Below are positions 4,721-5,649 of a stretch of DNA of 5,649 nt, one piece after another. A model generated the notes under the pieces. That model saw only the letters and a list, made by a program, of their open reading frames with translations, was not told the DNA's origin and made no database searches. Position 1 is the first letter of the stretch, and every line of letters starts with the position of its first letter. The position numbers were made by a program, and so were the translations under genes. Where the stretch lies: assembly GCA_025354615.1 (NCBI GenBank), contig JANXMO010000656.1:1-5649 (forward strand). The letters are read 5' to 3'. This DNA is from Burkholderiales bacterium. GTDB lineage: Bacteria; Pseudomonadota; Gammaproteobacteria; Burkholderiales; Burkholderiaceae_C.

Positions 4721-5649
4721 TCAGGGCAAGGGAATCACCGTTTTGAAGACCGTCCGCCCTGGTTCGCTGTCGCATTCGATCGTGCCGTGGTGCTGCTGCA
4801 CGAAGGTTTGCGCCAGCGTCAGCCCCAGCCCCGTGCCGCCCTCCCGCCCCGACACCAGCGGGTAGAAAATGCAGTCTTTGAGGGACTCGGCGACACCGGG
4901 GCCGTTGTCCTGAATATGCAATTCCAGTGCCAGTCGATAGCGTTGGCGGTCCAAGGTGACTTGGCGGGCAATGCGGGTGCGCAAGGTGATCACCGCATCG
5001 CCCATGACGATTTGACCCGCCAGCGCCTGCGCTGCGTTGTTGACCATGTTCAGAATGGCCTGAATCAGCTGTTCGCTGTCACCGCGGAACTGCGGAATCG
5101 AAATGTCGTAATCCCGCTCGACACGCAGGCCGCGTGGAAACTCCGCCAGCACCAGCGAGCGCACCCGTTCGCACACCTCGTGGATATTGACGTCGCTGAC
5201 CACATGCGGCTTGCGGTGCGGCGCCAGCAGCCGGTCGACCAGCGCCTGCAGACGGTCGGCCTCCTGGATGATGACCTGCGTGTACTCGGTCAGCGCCCGG
5301 GGCGCGATCTCCATTTCCAGCAACTGTGCCGCGCCGCGGATGCCGCCCAGCGGGTTCTTGATTTCATGCGCCAGGTTGCGGATCAATTCCTTGTTGGCGC
5401 GCGCCTGGCCCAGGATGCGCTCCTCACGGTCCTGGCGCGTTTGCTGCTCGATTTCGACCAGCTCGACCAGCAAATTGTGTTCGCCGTCCATCTGGTTGAC
5501 GATGACGTGCACGGGCAGCGCGTCACCCTGAACCGTTGGGGGCCGGCGCAGCAAGGCGTCAAGGCGGCTGGTCGCGAACTGGTTGCGCGCCACGGCGTCA
5601 GCGGTTTCGCGCAACCGTTGCGCATCGACAAACCAGTCGAACACCGAGC
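4721..5649 (-). CDS. glnL: Nitrogen regulation sensor histidine kinase NtrB, 5' end missing
   Basis: NtrB (GlnL) is the cytosolic histidine kinase/phosphatase that sets NtrC phosphorylation in response to nitrogen status through PII proteins. The frame stays open to the right edge. The GTG at 5642-5644 reads as an internal Val (SVFDWFVDAQRL), because family members have roughly 50-70 more residues in front, including most of the PAS domain. Numbering from that GTG, residues 1-65 are the end of the PAS region, 66-90 a linking helix (QQTRQDREER...), and the H-box LAHEIKNPLGG at 91-101 has phospho-acceptor H93. The N-box is LNMVNNAAQA at 198-207 (N203), the G1 box DNGPG at 246-250 and the G2 box GGTGLGL at 269-275. 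The protein ends at 307. No transmembrane segments are visible, as expected for NtrB. The stop is 105 bases before ntrC. glnA is likely upstream, outside the window. Confidence 0.96.
   Translation of the reverse strand, partial: SVFDWFVDAQRLRETADAVARNQFATSRLDALLRRPPTVQGDALPVHVIVNQMDGEHNLLVELVEIEQQTRQDREERILGQARANKELIRNLAHEIKNPLGGIRGAAQLLEMEIAPRALTEYTQVIIQEADRLQALVDRLLAPHRKPHVVSDVNIHEVCERVRSLVLAEFPRGLRVERDYDISIPQFRGDSEQLIQAILNMVNNAAQALAGQIVMGDAVITLRTRIARQVTLDRQRYRLALELHIQDNGPGVAESLKDCIFYPLVSGREGGTGLGLTLAQTFVQQHHGTIECDSEPGRTVFKTVIPLP

Overview
The window is a GC-rich (roughly 60% or a little more, by eye) chromosomal segment of a betaproteobacterium, most likely Burkholderiales and close to Comamonadaceae. 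This rests on the wording of the NtrB kinase core (QTRQDREER..., HEIKNPLGGIRGAAQLLEME), on NtrB/NtrC lying convergent to an exodeoxyribonuclease III gene, and on strong GC bias at third codon positions. No tRNA, rRNA, CRISPR array, insertion sequence or phage gene was seen, and coding density is normal.

Layout. Positions 2-127 (+) are the last 41 codons of an EamA/DMT-type membrane transporter. A plus-strand run follows: an exported methionine-R-sulfoxide reductase (msrB, about 252-713), an exported methionine-S-sulfoxide reductase (msrA, about 835-1587), a small secreted protein with a carboxypeptidase-regulatory-like beta-sandwich fold (1702-2151), and exodeoxyribonuclease III (xth, TTG start, 2302-3075). 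Two minus-strand genes converge on xth across a 25-base gap: the sigma-54 response regulator ntrC/glnG (3101-4615) and the sensor kinase ntrB/glnL (4721 to beyond the right edge, 5' end missing).

How the genes work together. MsrB and MsrA repair the two diastereomers of oxidised methionine. Both carry a twin-arginine N-terminal signal, so they probably act as a pair on oxidised envelope proteins. Neither keeps a canonical resolving cysteine, so their reduction route is an open question. The small secreted protein may be co-transcribed, but only proximity suggests a link. Xth repairs abasic sites and blocked 3' ends in the cytoplasm. NtrB and NtrC form the nitrogen-limitation two-component system; NtrB phosphorylates NtrC on Asp52 and NtrC then activates RpoN promoters. 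glnA would be expected just outside the right edge.

I see no clearly new biological system. The items most worth a second look are the exported one-cysteine MsrA/MsrB pair, a structured leader with a 9-base inverted repeat before the small secreted protein, a possible 12-codon leader ORF whose stop overlaps the TTG start of xth, and an expanded Ala/Pro linker in NtrC containing a repeated 12-base unit.
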